This document shows, in pieces, positions 4,928-6,033 of a stretch of DNA of 6,033 nt (within the stretch, counting starts at the first letter, position 1; each line of letters starts with the position of its first letter). Both the position numbers and the translations under genes were made by a program. This DNA comes from Fimbriimonadaceae bacterium (GTDB lineage Bacteria; Armatimonadota; Fimbriimonadia; Fimbriimonadales; Fimbriimonadaceae). The notes beneath the pieces were generated by a model that made no database searches, had not been told where the DNA came from, and saw nothing but the letters and a program-made list of their open reading frames with translations. The stretch covers positions 1 to 6,033 of the forward strand of contig JACFNW010000151.1 in the NCBI GenBank assembly GCA_019454665.1. The letters are read 5' to 3'.

Positions 4928-6033
4928 GTGAACCGTTTGACCATCCTTCTCGTCGGCGTCGCCGCTTGGTGCGGGGCATGGTCGCAAACGTGGGACCGGG
5001 GCTTGGCGCCCGGCGTCACGTTCCGCATGGAGGTGCAGGCCGACCCCGCCCGAACGCTCTACGGCATCCGTGTCGCGCCCGGTTCGTGGTCGGCGGAATC
5101 CCATCTGGCCAAGGACAAGGTTTACGACGAGACGCCCTACAAGGGCCGCGACATCGTTTCGAAAATGGTGGCGTCTTCGGGTGCGGTGGCCGGCATCAAC
5201 GGCGACTTCTTTCAATGGGGCCAAGACCCCGGCGGCGACCCCGAGGGGCTGCACGTGCGCGCGGGCGAACTGCTCAGCGCCCCTGCTGCTGGCGCCAATC
5301 GCGACCATGCGTTGGTCTGGAGGGAAGGGCGCGCCCCGGCGATCGAGCAGCACCGCTGGAGGGCCACGGCCCGCCTTGGAGATAGGGAAGTCGCCGTCCA
5401 AGGCCTGAACCAGCGGGTGGGCGCAAACCGAACCGTCCTGTTCACCGATGCGAGCGGTTCGCTGTACGGCGATGCGGGTCCCATGGCTTGCGTGGTGGTG
5501 AAAGCCGACGCGCCCTACCGGCTGAAGCCCAAAGACACGTTGACGGGAAAGGTGGTGGCCGTGCTGCCCGAGGTGACCAAGATGCCCGTCCGCTACGGGA
5601 CGTTCGTGGTGGCGGCTTCCGGCGAACGACGCGAAGCTCTCCTTGGCGCGAAAGTCGGAGAGACCGCGACCGTCGAGGTCGATGTCTCGGGCAGCGACTG
5701 GTCGCTGATGGATCACGCGATGGGCGGCGGACCGGTCCTCCTTCGCAGCGGCGAAAACGTGGTGAACGCCGCCAACGACCCGCGCCACCCGCGCTCCGCC
5801 GTCGGGGTGACGGCCGACGGGGAGGTCTGGTACGTCGTGGTGGACGGGCGCCAGACCGTGTCGGTGGGCGCATCGCTGAAGGAACTGGCCGACCTGATGA
5901 AGGCCTGGGGCTGTGTGGAAGCGTTCAACCTGGATGGAGGCGGCAGCTCGGCGCTCCACGCCTACGGCCTGACCCTGAACCGCCCCAGCGGAGGAATCGA
6001 GCGGTACGTCGCCAACGGCATCCTGCTCTACGG
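4928..6033 (+). CDS. Secreted phosphodiester glycosidase-like (NAGPA / DUF2233) protein, partial at right edge
   Basis: The 368 residues seen are open at the window end. A signal peptide covers about residues 1-19 (NRLTILLVGVAAWCGAWS). The rest matches the family named after the human uncovering enzyme, N-acetylglucosamine-1-phosphodiester alpha-N-acetylglucosaminidase. Landmarks are GINGDFF (89-95), the glycine motif GGGPVL (266-271), HPRSAVG (287-293), VVDGR (304-308), NLDGGGSSA (334-342) and NRPSGGIERYVAN (351-363). The last is usually near the domain's C-terminus, so little or only a further C-terminal module is missing. Bacterial members are exported and thought to cleave sugar-phosphodiester links in polysaccharides or wall polymers; the substrate here is unknown. 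GTG 4928 is chosen because it opens the signal peptide. The same frame has a TGA at 4904-4906 and only a CTG between. The gap to the DUF192 gene is 17 nt. Confidence 0.9.
   Translation, partial: MNRLTILLVGVAAWCGAWSQTWDRGLAPGVTFRMEVQADPARTLYGIRVAPGSWSAESHLAKDKVYDETPYKGRDIVSKMVASSGAVAGINGDFFQWGQDPGGDPEGLHVRAGELLSAPAAGANRDHALVWREGRAPAIEQHRWRATARLGDREVAVQGLNQRVGANRTVLFTDASGSLYGDAGPMACVVVKADAPYRLKPKDTLTGKVVAVLPEVTKMPVRYGTFVVAASGERREALLGAKVGETATVEVDVSGSDWSLMDHAMGGGPVLLRSGENVVNAANDPRHPRSAVGVTADGEVWYVVVDGRQTVSVGASLKELADLMKAWGCVEAFNLDGGGSSALHAYGLTLNRPSGGIERYVANGILLY

Noticed and set aside
4802..5959. A 385-codon minus-strand open frame antisense to the phosphodiester glycosidase gene
   Set aside because: The plus-strand protein carries multiple family motifs and a signal peptide; the antisense translation has neither.
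1..6033. A novel defence, mobile or biosynthetic system
   Set aside because: No transposase, integrase, repeats, attachment sites, toxin-antitoxin pair or nuclease-helicase cluster is visible; the genes are housekeeping or exported proteins.

Overview
This is about 6 kb of GC-rich bacterial chromosome with six protein-coding loci and no RNA gene, CRISPR array or mobile element that I can see. The gene content (uvrC, leuD and several exported proteins) points to a free-living bacterium that makes its own leucine. The start regions mostly lack Shine-Dalgarno sequences, and exported proteins of these types are common in Armatimonadota (Fimbriimonadia-like) genomes. That placement is a low-confidence guess from general impression, not from a search.

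Layout. The left 3.6 kb is read on the minus strand. From its promoter side it carries uvrC (3600 to 1654, excinuclease subunit C), a gap of about 130-160 bp with small hairpins, a secreted six-hairpin (alpha/alpha-barrel) glycosidase-like gene (about 1491 to 345), and a membrane-anchored redoxin gene that starts at 322 or 331 and runs off the left edge. The right 2.4 kb is read on the plus strand: leuD (3689-4282), a DUF192 lipoprotein (4302-4910), and a secreted phosphodiester glycosidase-like protein (4928 to beyond the right edge). uvrC and leuD diverge from an 88-bp intergenic region.

Two observations stand out. First, four of the six genes have a -10-like hexamer (CATAAT, TAAAAT, CATACT, TATAAT) ending exactly 6 or 7 nt before the start codon, with no properly spaced Shine-Dalgarno sequence. 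This is the geometry expected for leaderless mRNAs. uvrC has a similar box (TAGAAT) 11 nt upstream. Second, the two leftmost genes are both damaged as given. The glycosidase-like gene needs a 1-nt correction in an A4 run (1278-1281) to join its signal-peptide half to its catalytic-like half. The redoxin has a TAA codon (71-73) in mid-domain, and the same frame clearly continues to code beyond it. These are either consensus errors or real gene decay.

The genes do not form one pathway. leuD serves leucine synthesis, uvrC serves nucleotide excision repair, and the remaining four products are predicted to be exported or membrane-attached. I found no evidence for a new defence, mobile or biosynthetic system.
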